DNA from: a bacterium
GTDB lineage: Bacteria > Verrucomicrobiota > Verrucomicrobiia > Limisphaerales > UBA11358
Direction of reading: 5' to 3'
DNA: 45,415 nucleotides
Assembly: GCA_021780905.1 (NCBI GenBank)
Contig: JAJXXW010000026.1
Span: 1 to 45,415 of the forward strand
Part shown: in pieces, positions 1-7,048 of the stretch
Layout: every line of letters begins with the position of its first letter
Numbering within the stretch: the first letter of the stretch is position 1
Position numbers and translations under genes: made by a program
The notes under the pieces: model-generated
Seen by the model: the letters and a program-made list of their open reading frames with translations, nothing else
The model's database searches: none
Told to the model about the DNA's origin: nothing

Positions 1-20
1 TTTTCAACGGCCTGCTAATT
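1..20. mobile_element. Probable terminal inverted repeat of an IS (element lies outside window)
   Basis: The reverse complement of positions 2-18 reads TAGCAG-GCC-GTTGAAAA. Near the other end of the window TAGCAG-TTT-GTTGAAAA occurs just before a transposase start. Fourteen of 17 bases agree and the orientations are opposite, as expected for the two ends of one IS family. The body of this copy would lie to the left of the window, so its exact edge cannot be fixed. Confidence 0.5.
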
Positions 21-443
21 TTAATCACAGTCAACCCATAGAAAACCCAGGAAAGCAGTCAAAAACAAAGGCTTTTCCGCGTTTTTGCACGCTACGGATC
101 GGAGCGTGGGGGTAAAACGCCCCTCCATTTGAAAATCGCCAATGAAATCAATGGTTTTGAGCATTTTTCCTATTGGTCAGCAGTGAATTTTAATTATGGG
201 TCACTGTAGCTAAATGCCAATAATGACGACTTTAAAACACCCTATTATGAAACCTCGTGTTTCAAGCGAAACGCCTGGTTCTGCTGGTTTTTCAAAGGTT
301 TTATCAAAGTAATTCAAGCAAAGTCCAAGCAATCAAATCAAATCCGGCAATTTTCTTCATGGCCGGTTGCAAGGGTGCAATATGCTTCAAGCTCGCCGAA
401 AATCGCATTTGACAATCCCGGCGCATGAATACAAATTGTCTCC
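21..443. other. Non-coding spacer between IS end and higBA
   Basis: AT-rich stretch with no convincing gene. It contains the short sequence TATTATGAAACCTCG (243-257), which recurs exactly at the start of gltX (1251-1265). It opens a 21-codon frame that begins MKPRV like gltX but then diverges. A small inverted repeat, TTGCA-AGGG-TGCAA (367-380), lies upstream of the toxin gene and could be an operator. Confidence 0.5.
409..435 (+). promoter_or_regulatory. Candidate higBA promoter
   Basis: A perfect TTGACA box lies at 409-414, followed after 15 bases by TACAAA (430-435). The -10 box and spacing are weak. If used, transcription would begin only a few bases before the GTG start at 444, giving a leaderless or nearly leaderless message. 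This is inference from sequence only. Confidence 0.3.
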
Positions 444-752
444 GTGCGGATTATCAAAGAAGCGCTTCTCGGGGCGGCAGGGCGGCAACATCCGCCAGCG
501 GCCCGCCACTTGGACGTTTGGCGCAAGACAGTCAAGGCGGCGGCGTGGCGCAATCTGGTGGACGGGCGGCGGACATATCCCGACACGGACGCCGTAAAAG
601 TTCGCAGCGGGCGGACGGTGCTGGTTTTCAACCTCCGCCGGAATGATTACCGGCTGATTGCGGCGGCGCATCACAACCGCCAGATTGTTTATACGCTCCG
701 TTTTATGACGCACGCCGAATACAGCAAAGACCGCTGGAAAGAGACCTTATGA
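444..752 (+). CDS. higB: HigB-family mRNA interferase toxin
   Basis: A 102-residue protein with the HigB_toxin (RelE-fold) signature: start MRIIKEALL, a central segment resembling W-K-N-x(n)-YP (KAAAWRNLVDGRRTYPDT), then VFNLRRNDYRLIAA and the C-terminal RFMTHAEYSK. Family members are ribosome-dependent mRNA endonucleases. The GTG start at 444 is chosen because MRII is the usual family N-terminus. The stop overlaps the start of the next gene by four bases (ATGA), typical of a toxin-first higBA operon. No frameshift is seen, so the toxin is probably intact. Confidence 0.85.
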   Translation: MRIIKEALLGAAGRQHPPAARHLDVWRKTVKAAAWRNLVDGRRTYPDTDAVKVRSGRTVLVFNLRRNDYRLIAAAHHNRQIVYTLRFMTHAEYSKDRWKETL

Positions 753-1177
753 AAACGACCCAGACGAAAATTGAATTTGCCCGGCTGCCCAAAGATTACA
801 CCGGGCTTTGCCGGTTGCTGACGCCGCGCCCGATCCATGACCGGGTGGATTACGAAAACGTGACGGAAATAACCGATGCGATGGCCGGGCACAAACTGAC
901 GGCAGACCAGGAGGATTATTTTGACCTGCTTTGCCGCTTGATTGAAGATTACGACAAGGAACACGCGCAACTCAACACGCCCAAAGTGACCGCGCTGGAC
1001 GCCTTGCAACATCTTTTGGACGCGCACGACATGAGCGCGGCGGACTTGGCGCGACTGCTGGACGTTCACCGCACGCTGGGCGCAATGATTCTGCGGGGCG
1101 AACGGCAACTGACATTGGCGCACGTCCGCACGCTGGCGAAACATTTCAGCGTGTCCGCCGATTTGTTCCTGTTGTAG
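749..1177 (+). CDS. higA: HigA-family antitoxin (XRE helix-turn-helix)
   Basis: A 142-residue protein of the long HigA type (COG5499-like). An acidic N-terminal half (for example DQEDYFDLLCRLIEDYD, about residues 54-70) should bind the toxin. A C-terminal XRE-type helix-turn-helix (MSAADLARLLDVHRT...ILRGERQLTLAHVRTLAKHF, about residues 94-137) should bind the operon promoter. It overlaps higB by four bases, so the two are probably translationally coupled. Family knowledge predicts that HigA, alone or with HigB, represses the operon. Confidence 0.85.
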   Translation: MKTTQTKIEFARLPKDYTGLCRLLTPRPIHDRVDYENVTEITDAMAGHKLTADQEDYFDLLCRLIEDYDKEHAQLNTPKVTALDALQHLLDAHDMSAADLARLLDVHRTLGAMILRGERQLTLAHVRTLAKHFSVSADLFLL

Positions 1178-1254
1178 CGCTGGCAAGAAAGCCAACGCCG
1201 CTGTTCCAGCTGCATTGCTAGAAATTTAACCACACAGACTAAAAACACTATATT

Positions 1255-2610
1255 ATGAAACCTCGCGTTCGTTTTGCTCCTTCGCCCACCGGCTACCTGC
1301 ACATCGGCGGCGCGCGCACCGCGCTGTTCAACTGGCTTTACGCCCGCCACACCGGCGGCACGTTTGTCCTGCGCATCGAGGACACCGACGCCGCGCGCAA
1401 TTCCCAGGAGGCGGTGGACGTCATTCTCAACGGCCTGCGCTGGCTCGGTCTCGATTGGGACGAAGGCCCGATCACCGGCGACGCCACCGGCCCGAGCAAG
1501 GGCGACCGCGGACCGTATTTTCAATCCCAGCGGAAGGAAAATTATCAGCGCCGCGTCGAAGCGCTGCTGTCGCACGGCCTCGCCTACGAACACGAAGGCG
1601 CGATCAAGTTCAAGATGACCCGCGAACCGATTCTGATTCCCGACCTCGTCGTCGGCGACGTGCTGCGCAAGCTCACCGACCGCGAGGAGGCCGATCCCGA
1701 TTTCGTCATCGTCCGCAGCGACGGCCAGCCGGTGTTTCATTTCGTCAACGTCGTGGACGATTTGGAAATGGGCATCACGCTCGTCATTCGCGGCGAGGAT
1801 CATTTGAGCAACACCGCCAAGCACATCGCTCTGTTCAATGCCTTTGGCGTCAAGCCGCCGCATTACGCGCACATTCCGCTTATCCTCAACGCTGACGGCA
1901 GCAAGATGAGCAAGCGCGACCGCGGCGCGAGCCTCACGACCTACGGCGAGGAAGGTTTCCTGCCCGAAGCCGTGAACAATTATCTCTGCCTCCTCGGCTG
2001 GTCGCCCAAGGACAACACCGAGAAACTTTCGCTCAAGGAAGTCGTCGAGCGCTTTGACCTGCCGCAGATTCTCCGGCACAACGCCAAGTTTGATTTCGAG
2101 AAACTCGTCTGGTTGCAGGGCGAATACTGCCGCGAACTGCCCGCCGACCGCTTTTACGAAATGTCCGTCCACGCCCTCGCCAAGGCCGGCCTGGACACCA
2201 ACCAGATGGACGTTCACTACGTCAAAGCCGCGCTCGACACCTGCAAGGGCAAGATCAAAACCTTCAGCGAACTGCCCGCCTACGCCGGATTTTATTTCAC
2301 CGACAAGGTGGAATACGACGCCGAGGCCGCCAAAAAAGATTTCGTGCCGGAGAACAAGGCGCGACTGGAAAAACTGCGCGCCGCCTTTGCGCACGCCCCC
2401 GCGTTCAACGCCGAGACGCTGGAAGCCGCGCTCAAGGAAACCGCCAAGACGCTCGGCGTGAAAGCCGGCGCGCTGGTGCATCCGTGCCGGCTGGCCGCGA
2501 CCGGCAAAACCTCCGGCCCGAGCCTCTACCACCTGCTCCAAGTCCTCGGCAAGGAACGCGTGATGGCACGGATTGAAAAGGCGCTTGAGCATGGAGGTTT
2601 TGGAACTTGA
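1255..2610 (+). CDS. gltX: Glutamyl-tRNA synthetase
   Basis: A class I aminoacyl-tRNA synthetase of 451 residues that charges tRNA-Glu with glutamate in the cytoplasm. The HIGH-type motif APSPTGYLHIGGART is at about residues 8-22 and KMSKRDRGASL at about 217-227. The Rossmann catalytic half is followed by the all-helical anticodon-binding half, ending near the KERVMARIEKAL segment. It is slightly shorter than the usual 465-500 residues. Whether it is discriminating or non-discriminating cannot be told here, since gatCAB is not in the window. The nuclease gene starts 12 bases downstream. Confidence 0.96.
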   Translation: MKPRVRFAPSPTGYLHIGGARTALFNWLYARHTGGTFVLRIEDTDAARNSQEAVDVILNGLRWLGLDWDEGPITGDATGPSKGDRGPYFQSQRKENYQRRVEALLSHGLAYEHEGAIKFKMTREPILIPDLVVGDVLRKLTDREEADPDFVIVRSDGQPVFHFVNVVDDLEMGITLVIRGEDHLSNTAKHIALFNAFGVKPPHYAHIPLILNADGSKMSKRDRGASLTTYGEEGFLPEAVNNYLCLLGWSPKDNTEKLSLKEVVERFDLPQILRHNAKFDFEKLVWLQGEYCRELPADRFYEMSVHALAKAGLDTNQMDVHYVKAALDTCKGKIKTFSELPAYAGFYFTDKVEYDAEAAKKDFVPENKARLEKLRAAFAHAPAFNAETLEAALKETAKTLGVKAGALVHPCRLAATGKTSGPSLYHLLQVLGKERVMARIEKALEHGGFGT

Positions 2611-2622
2611 ACTTTCTTTGTT

Positions 2623-3447
2623 ATGGCCAAAGCTAAAATAAATGAAACGGTAGCGGATGCCTGTCCGAAATGTGGCTATGAGTCTTATCAAGGTGGTTAC
2701 TGTTTTGGTTGTGGAATTTATAGACCGTCCAAACGAACACAAACAATTGACCTTGAAGATTTGGACGCGGTAGATTTTATGGGTAAGAGTTTTGGCACTC
2801 AAATGACTGCCTTGGAGGGAACTGAAGAAGGTTTGGATGAGTTTTTGAGCGAAAGGGAATTGCAATGGAAACATCGTAATCGCAAAAAAAATCAAAGACA
2901 TAAATCTGTCGTTTACATCACTGAACAAAACCTGTCCGAAGCGGCCATTTTGGTTCAGGGAGTCGTCGAACCTTATGGCTCTACACCAGAAGGCCAACTT
3001 GTCCGTGCTTTTGCATTACCGTGGAAGACAATTGTTGAACGCATAAAAAAGGACTGGATGGAAGCCTTCAAAATTCCACCGCGAATCTGGGAAGAAATGA
3101 TTGCCGCAGCCTTTGATCAGGACGGATATGATGAAGTGATTTTGACGCCGAGGTCTGGAGATTTTGGTCGGGATGTTGTTGCAATAAAAATGGGGATCGG
3201 CTGCATCAGAATTATCGGCTCGGTTAAAGCATACGCTCCGGGCAATTTGGTCCGAGCAGACGACGTGAGAGCTTTGGCAGGAGTTCTTCTTGCTGACCAC
3301 AAGGCATCTAAAGGAATCATAACTACTACATCAGATTTTGCGCCGGGCATACCAACTGACCCATACATTGCCCCGCTTATGCCTTACCGCCTAGAATTGA
3401 TGAATGGCATTAGGTTGATGGAGTGGTTAAATAAGCTAACAAAGTAG
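2623..3447 (+). CDS. Zinc-ribbon Mrr-like restriction endonuclease
   Basis: A 274-residue protein. An N-terminal zinc ribbon (CPKCGYES...CFGCG, residues 14-31) is followed by an acidic/basic linker and a C-terminal Mrr-type PD-(D/E)XK nuclease domain (about residues 140-255). Visible fold elements are WEEMIAAAF, the catalytic-loop region SGDFGRDVVAIK, and IIGSVKAY. In the last, the usual E/Q-x-K is S-V-K, so one expected catalytic side chain is altered. Mrr-like enzymes usually cut modified DNA (type IV restriction). Base composition is clearly more AT-rich than gltX, suggesting acquisition. Product class is fairly sure; activity is not. Confidence 0.75.
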   Translation: MAKAKINETVADACPKCGYESYQGGYCFGCGIYRPSKRTQTIDLEDLDAVDFMGKSFGTQMTALEGTEEGLDEFLSERELQWKHRNRKKNQRHKSVVYITEQNLSEAAILVQGVVEPYGSTPEGQLVRAFALPWKTIVERIKKDWMEAFKIPPRIWEEMIAAAFDQDGYDEVILTPRSGDFGRDVVAIKMGIGCIRIIGSVKAYAPGNLVRADDVRALAGVLLADHKASKGIITTTSDFAPGIPTDPYIAPLMPYRLELMNGIRLMEWLNKLTK

Positions 3448-3467
3448 GAATAAACTTCGCCAGTTTC

Positions 3468-4277
3468 ATGGCTTTAAGCCCATCTCATTTAGCTCGTCAT
3501 CGTGAAGCGCAACGCAGATGGCGTGAAAAAAATCTGGAACGGGCACGCGAGGTTGCGAGGCGCAGCCGGCTGAAGCATTTAGCCAAGCGAATACAAGCCA
3601 CTAAAGACTGGCGCAAACAGAAAAAGAAAGACCCGGAATGGAGAAAAAAGAATTGCGAACGAACCAAAGAATTTACCGAACGCAAACTTGCATCCGATCC
3701 TCAATATCAAGTGCGACGGATGGAAATCAAGAGGAAGTCCTACCACAAGCGGATGCAAGACCCCAAAAAACGATTGAAAGCCGCAGCGCAATCACGCCGT
3801 TCTTATCACAAAGCCAAGGCAGATCCCAAAAAGAAAGCGGTTTTTAACGCAAGATATAATCGTTGGGTTAAAAAACGCATCGCGGTGGATTCTCAGTTTC
3901 TACTTCGTCTTCGCCTGCGCGCACGTTTGAGTCACATGATTCGGATCGGTAAAATGAAAACCACTGAATCAGCCCTAAAGTTGGTCGGTTGCACGCTAGA
4001 CAAATTGAAAGAACACATTGAACGTCAGTTCACAAATAAAATGTCTTGGCACAATCATGGTCACGTTTGGCACATTGATCACATTGTTCCATGCAAGCAG
4101 TTTAATTTACTTCTCAAAAGCCATCGTTTCCTTTGTTTCAACTGGCGCAATCTACGTCCGCTCAATGGTGAAGAAAATTTACAGCGGCAGGCGAACTTTA
4201 CAAACACAGATTTGGCGCTGCTTGACCGAGAATTTCTCACGGCATTGGAAAAAGCAAAAGTTTCGCTCGTTGAATAA
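3468..4277 (+). CDS. Phage-type HNH endonuclease with basic repeat N-terminus
   Basis: A 269-residue protein. Residues 1-150 are extremely Lys/Arg-rich with repeated R-W-R-E-K-N / Y-H-K-x-x-D-P-K-K units, as in many phage free-standing HNH nucleases. The C-terminal part carries VGCTLDKLKEHIERQF, then MSWHNHG and the HNH core WHIDHIVPCKQFNL (about residues 198-211). This is followed by CFNWRNLRPLNGEENLQR, which gives the N and second H/N positions. It lies 20 bases after the Mrr-like gene on the same strand and shares its AT-rich composition. It may be a homing-type nuclease or a defence component; the sequence does not decide. Confidence 0.75.
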   Translation: MALSPSHLARHREAQRRWREKNLERAREVARRSRLKHLAKRIQATKDWRKQKKKDPEWRKKNCERTKEFTERKLASDPQYQVRRMEIKRKSYHKRMQDPKKRLKAAAQSRRSYHKAKADPKKKAVFNARYNRWVKKRIAVDSQFLLRLRLRARLSHMIRIGKMKTTESALKLVGCTLDKLKEHIERQFTNKMSWHNHGHVWHIDHIVPCKQFNLLLKSHRFLCFNWRNLRPLNGEENLQRQANFTNTDLALLDREFLTALEKAKVSLVE

Positions 4278-4324
4278 TCTGTGTTCCATCTGTGGCTAAA
4301 AATAATTGGCCGCGAGTCCGCTCC

Positions 4325-4413
4325 TTTCCGTGGTGCTGCGCTGTGCCTTCGCCTCCGTCCCCGTGTGACGTTTCGGGGAGCACCCGCCGCTGGCGTGTCG
4401 TTTTTGGCGTCGC
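4325..4413 (+). repeat. 89-bp direct repeat, copy 1
   Basis: Positions 4325-4413 match 4724-4812 at 87 of 89 bases; the differences are one T/A and one T/C. The repeat contains a small CCCCG...CGGGG hairpin. It ends 11 bases before the first nested-palindrome element. Confidence 0.9.
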
Positions 4414-4424
4414 GCCTCGTTCTT

Positions 4425-4591
4425 GAAAATAGCCCAGCCTTTCAAGGCTGGGTGGTTGGCGCACGGTGGATAAAAGTCCCGTCAGGGACGACAGAACATC
4501 TGGTAGCCGTCCGCAAGGACCTTTCGTCCCTGACGGGACTTTTGAGATTTGTTGACGACGCAACCCAGCCATAAATGGCTGGGCTATTTTC
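4425..4591. repeat. Nested-palindrome element 1 (167 bp)
   Basis: Outer arms GAAAATAGCCCAGCC (4425-4439) and GGCTGGGCTATTTTC (4577-4591) are perfect inverted repeats. Each arm also forms its own hairpin: CCCAGCCTT/AAGGCTGGG (4433-4452) and CCCAGCCAT/ATGGCTGGG (4564-4583). Inside these lies a perfect 20-bp inverted repeat, AAAAGTCCCGTCAGGGACGA (4472-4491) against 4524-4543. The layout resembles a REP-doublet/BIME-type element. Confidence 0.85.
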
Positions 4592-4723
4592 ACTCCGCCC
4601 CGTTCCCAAAATCCCAACGGGATTCAAATCATTCAGCCCAGCGTTGACGGTCCGAGCCGGACAGGCGAGGATTGCGCTAGCCCATTGGTTTACGTTCATG
4701 AAAACAGCTGCACTTGTCGAGCA

Positions 4724-4812
4724 TTTCCGTGGTGCTGCGCTGTGCCATCGCCTCCGTCCCCGTGTGACGTTTCGGGGAGCACCCGCCGCTGGCGTGTCGT
4801 TTTCGGCGTCGC
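4724..4812 (+). repeat. 89-bp direct repeat, copy 2
   Basis: Second copy of the repeat at 4325-4413, in the same orientation and 399 bases downstream. It precedes the second nested-palindrome element by 85 bases, so a repeat followed by a palindrome element occurs twice. Confidence 0.9.
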
Positions 4813-4897
4813 ACCGGAAACCTCGTCCCCCAAACTTCCCGGAATTAAAAATGGTTTGCCGCATCGTCCAGGCGCGCCGCCATACGGCGTCGTCCCC

Positions 4898-5132
4898 GTC
4901 GCGAAGCGACCACCGGAAATTAGCCAGCTACGAAGTGGCTGGTAATCTGCCGCAAGAATCATGCGTCCTGAAAAGACGCCGGATTCCACCGTCCTTTCAG
5001 GACGCTTCCCTTTGCCACCGCAACCCGGCACCTCGTGCCGGGCTAATTTCCGGCGTCGGTCCGCGACAAAAATTATTTCCATCCGAAACCAGCCACTTCG
5101 TCGCTGGTTAGTTTCCGTTGTCGCTTCGCTAC
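4898..5132. repeat. Nested-palindrome element 2 (235 bp)
   Basis: An imperfect inverted repeat of about 46 bases pairs 4898-4944 with 5087-5132; its 31-base core (4914-4944 vs 5087-5117) matches at 27 positions. Each arm contains its own hairpins: CCAGCTAC-GAA-GTGGCTGG (4924-4942) and AACCAGCCAC-TTC-GTCGCTGGTT (5087-5109). The interior holds an 11-bp inverted repeat, GCGTCCTGAAA (4963-4973) / TTTCAGGACGC (4995-5005), and CCCGGCAC-CTC-GTGCCGGG (5024-5042). Confidence 0.8.
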
Positions 5133-5317
5133 GCGGCTTTGCGCCTTTGCGGTGAAACCTTTTCCCGTGGTTCGCATCTTTTGCGGTTCAAAGCGCCTTT
5201 GCCGCGAGGACGAGCCACAGGCCGGCCGGGAGCAGTTTGTTTTTGAACGGGGCGGCGCACATTTCGGCAAGGTGGATTGACCTTTCCGCGTTCGCGGCCA
5301 AGGAAAAATGCGAAGAG

Positions 5318-7045
5318 TCAACGCAGTTCAGGATGCGCGGCCAGCAGACGGGCCAGGTCGTCTTTCGCCGCCGCGTCGCCGGGCTGACGCCGCAGGGCTT
5401 CGCGAAATTGCGCGGCTGCCTCATGGAATTTCTCCTGGTGGACCAGCGTTTGCGCCAGGCGAGTGTGCGCCTCGACCAGGTCTGGCTGTAACGCCAGAGT
5501 CCGCACAAAACAGCGCGTGGCGTCGGGCCAGCGCCGGTTTTGCTGAAAGAACACGCCAAGGTTGAACTGAGCGCCGGCGTTACCCGGATCCAGTTGCGCG
5601 GCGGCGGCCAGGTGCTCCAGCGCCTGGGCTTTCAGGCCAAAGCCGATCAGGCACAGACCGAGGTTGTATTGACTGATGGCGTAGCGCGGCTCGATGCGCA
5701 CCGCCTCGGCATATAATGCCCGGGCGTGGGCGAAATCGCCGTCGTTTTCATAGACTTTGCCCAGCGCGTTGTCGGCGACGTAATTGTTTTCGGTGACTTC
5801 CAGCGCGTGCAGAAATAGCGCCTGGCTGTTGCGCCAATAGGTGATTTGCAGCGACGTGGCGAGGACAAGCCCGACGAGTGCGCTGCCGCCGGCGAGGGAC
5901 AAAATAATGTTTGCGTTCGGCCGGGCTGCAGATAACTCCGCCGCGGCCCAGACCACCACGACAAACAAGCCGATGCTCGGAATATAAAAATACCGGTCGG
6001 CCATGGATTGCGCGCCGACCTGCACGAAGCCGATGACCGGCACCAGCGTGCCCAGAAACCAAAACCAGCCGGCCGCCAGCCACGGTTGCCGCTGGAACAA
6101 AACAATGGCCAGCGCGGAAATCAATACCAGCCCCAGCCCCGACCCCGCGACCGCGATGGCCGGCCAGTGATAAACATAGGGATAAACGAGGGCGAGATGC
6201 TCCGGCCAGAACGTCTTTTGCAGATAACGCAGGTAGGCGACCGGGACGTTACCCAGGCGGCTTGACCATTCCACCGGACTCATCGCGCCAACGCCGCGCT
6301 GGGCGAGGAATGTCACGGCGCACAGTGCAAGCGACAGAATCAAGAAGGGGATTTTTTCCACCACCAACCGTCTGCCCATCGGCCATCTTTTAAGCGGCCA
6401 CACGTCCAGCAGCAGCAGCGTGAACGGCAGCGTCACCGCCATCGGCTTGGCCAGCATGGCCAGCGCGCACAATACCAAGGCGAGCGCGTAGAAAAGTTTT
6501 GGGTTTGGGGTTTGGGGTTTTGAGTCGCTGAATTCCGTGGAAGTGGTGCTTCGGGCGTAACGCGCGTAGGCGAGGATCGTCAACAGCCAGAAGAAGGTGC
6601 TCAAGACATCCTTGCGCTCGGAAATCCAGGCGACGGATTCCACATGCAGTGGATGCCAGGCGAACAGCGCGGCGACAAAGGCGCTGCGCCATTCCAAGCC
6701 GGTGGCGGAACGCAGAAAGGCAAACAGCAGCAGCGTGTTGGCGATGTGAAAGAGCACGTTCACCAGGTGATGGCCGCCGGCGTTCAGGCCGAAAAGCTGG
6801 CAGTCCAGCATATGCGACAGCCAACTGGCCGGATGCCAGTTGCCGACGTGGACGCCCTGGAACGCCCATCGCAGGCCGTGCCAGGTGAGTCCGGCTTGCA
6901 CGACCGGATTTTCGGAAACATATTCATTGTCGTCGAAATTGATGAAGGAGTAGCCAGTGACCGGCCAGTAGAGCGCCAGCGTGCCGAGCGCGAGCGCGAG
7001 GCAGGCCAGCACGAAAAACTTTTTGTCCGTTCGCGCGTCGCTCAT
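5318..7045 (-). CDS. TMTC-like membrane protein with C-terminal TPR repeats
   Basis: A 575-residue protein with about ten hydrophobic membrane segments (residues 1-400) followed by at least four TPR units (about 420-570; for example ALGKVYENDGDFAHARALYA). The N-terminal loop FINFDDNEYVSENP resembles the Asp-Asp loop of GT-C-type O-mannosyltransferases such as TMTC, which use lipid-linked sugars outside the membrane. Catalysis is inferred, not shown. It starts 3 bases after the PHP gene stop, so the two form a minus-strand operon. A low-complexity insert coding SDSKPQTPNPK (about residues 173-183) interrupts a loop and comes from a GGGTTT-type DNA repeat. Confidence 0.75.
   Translation of the reverse strand: MSDARTDKKFFVLACLALALGTLALYWPVTGYSFINFDDNEYVSENPVVQAGLTWHGLRWAFQGVHVGNWHPASWLSHMLDCQLFGLNAGGHHLVNVLFHIANTLLLFAFLRSATGLEWRSAFVAALFAWHPLHVESVAWISERKDVLSTFFWLLTILAYARYARSTTSTEFSDSKPQTPNPKLFYALALVLCALAMLAKPMAVTLPFTLLLLDVWPLKRWPMGRRLVVEKIPFLILSLALCAVTFLAQRGVGAMSPVEWSSRLGNVPVAYLRYLQKTFWPEHLALVYPYVYHWPAIAVAGSGLGLVLISALAIVLFQRQPWLAAGWFWFLGTLVPVIGFVQVGAQSMADRYFYIPSIGLFVVVVWAAAELSAARPNANIILSLAGGSALVGLVLATSLQITYWRNSQALFLHALEVTENNYVADNALGKVYENDGDFAHARALYAEAVRIEPRYAISQYNLGLCLIGFGLKAQALEHLAAAAQLDPGNAGAQFNLGVFFQQNRRWPDATRCFVRTLALQPDLVEAHTRLAQTLVHQEKFHEAAAQFREALRRQPGDAAAKDDLARLLAAHPELR
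6497..6524. repeat. Telomere-like GGGTTT / GGGGTTT microrepeat inside a gene
   Basis: On the plus strand the sequence reads TTTTGGG-TTTGGGG-TTTGGGG-TTTTGAG. On the coding (minus) strand it encodes the loop PQTPNPK. Only three G-tracts of three or more are present, so a four-tract intramolecular G-quadruplex is not supported. Confidence 0.7.
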
Positions 7046-7048
7046 GGG

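Larger units (their letters stand above)
4278..5317. other. Gene-free repeat-rich region
   Basis: About 1 kb without a convincing gene. Short frames in all phases are by-products of repeats. It holds two copies of an 89-bp repeat, two large nested-palindrome elements and several further hairpins such as AATCCCAACGGGATT (4610-4624). Its last part (5140-5210) has a TTTGCGCCTTTGCGGTGAAACC-like stretch of the kind often scattered in such genomes. No promoter or RNA gene is recognised. Confidence 0.75.

Noticed and set aside
1066..2997. 643-residue open frame on the minus strand opposite gltX
   Set aside because: gltX is certain from its motifs; the frame is a high-GC shadow with no family features.
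4281..5155. Several 64-178 residue frames in the repeat region
   Set aside because: They are translations of the direct repeats and palindromes; similar peptides arise in several frames and none has a ribosome-binding site.
4278..5317. CRISPR array
   Set aside because: The repeats are two long copies and palindromes, not short regularly spaced repeats with unique spacers, and no cas genes are near.
6497..6524. G-quadruplex at the GGGTTT run
   Set aside because: Only three G-tracts of three or more are present; a standard intramolecular quadruplex needs four.
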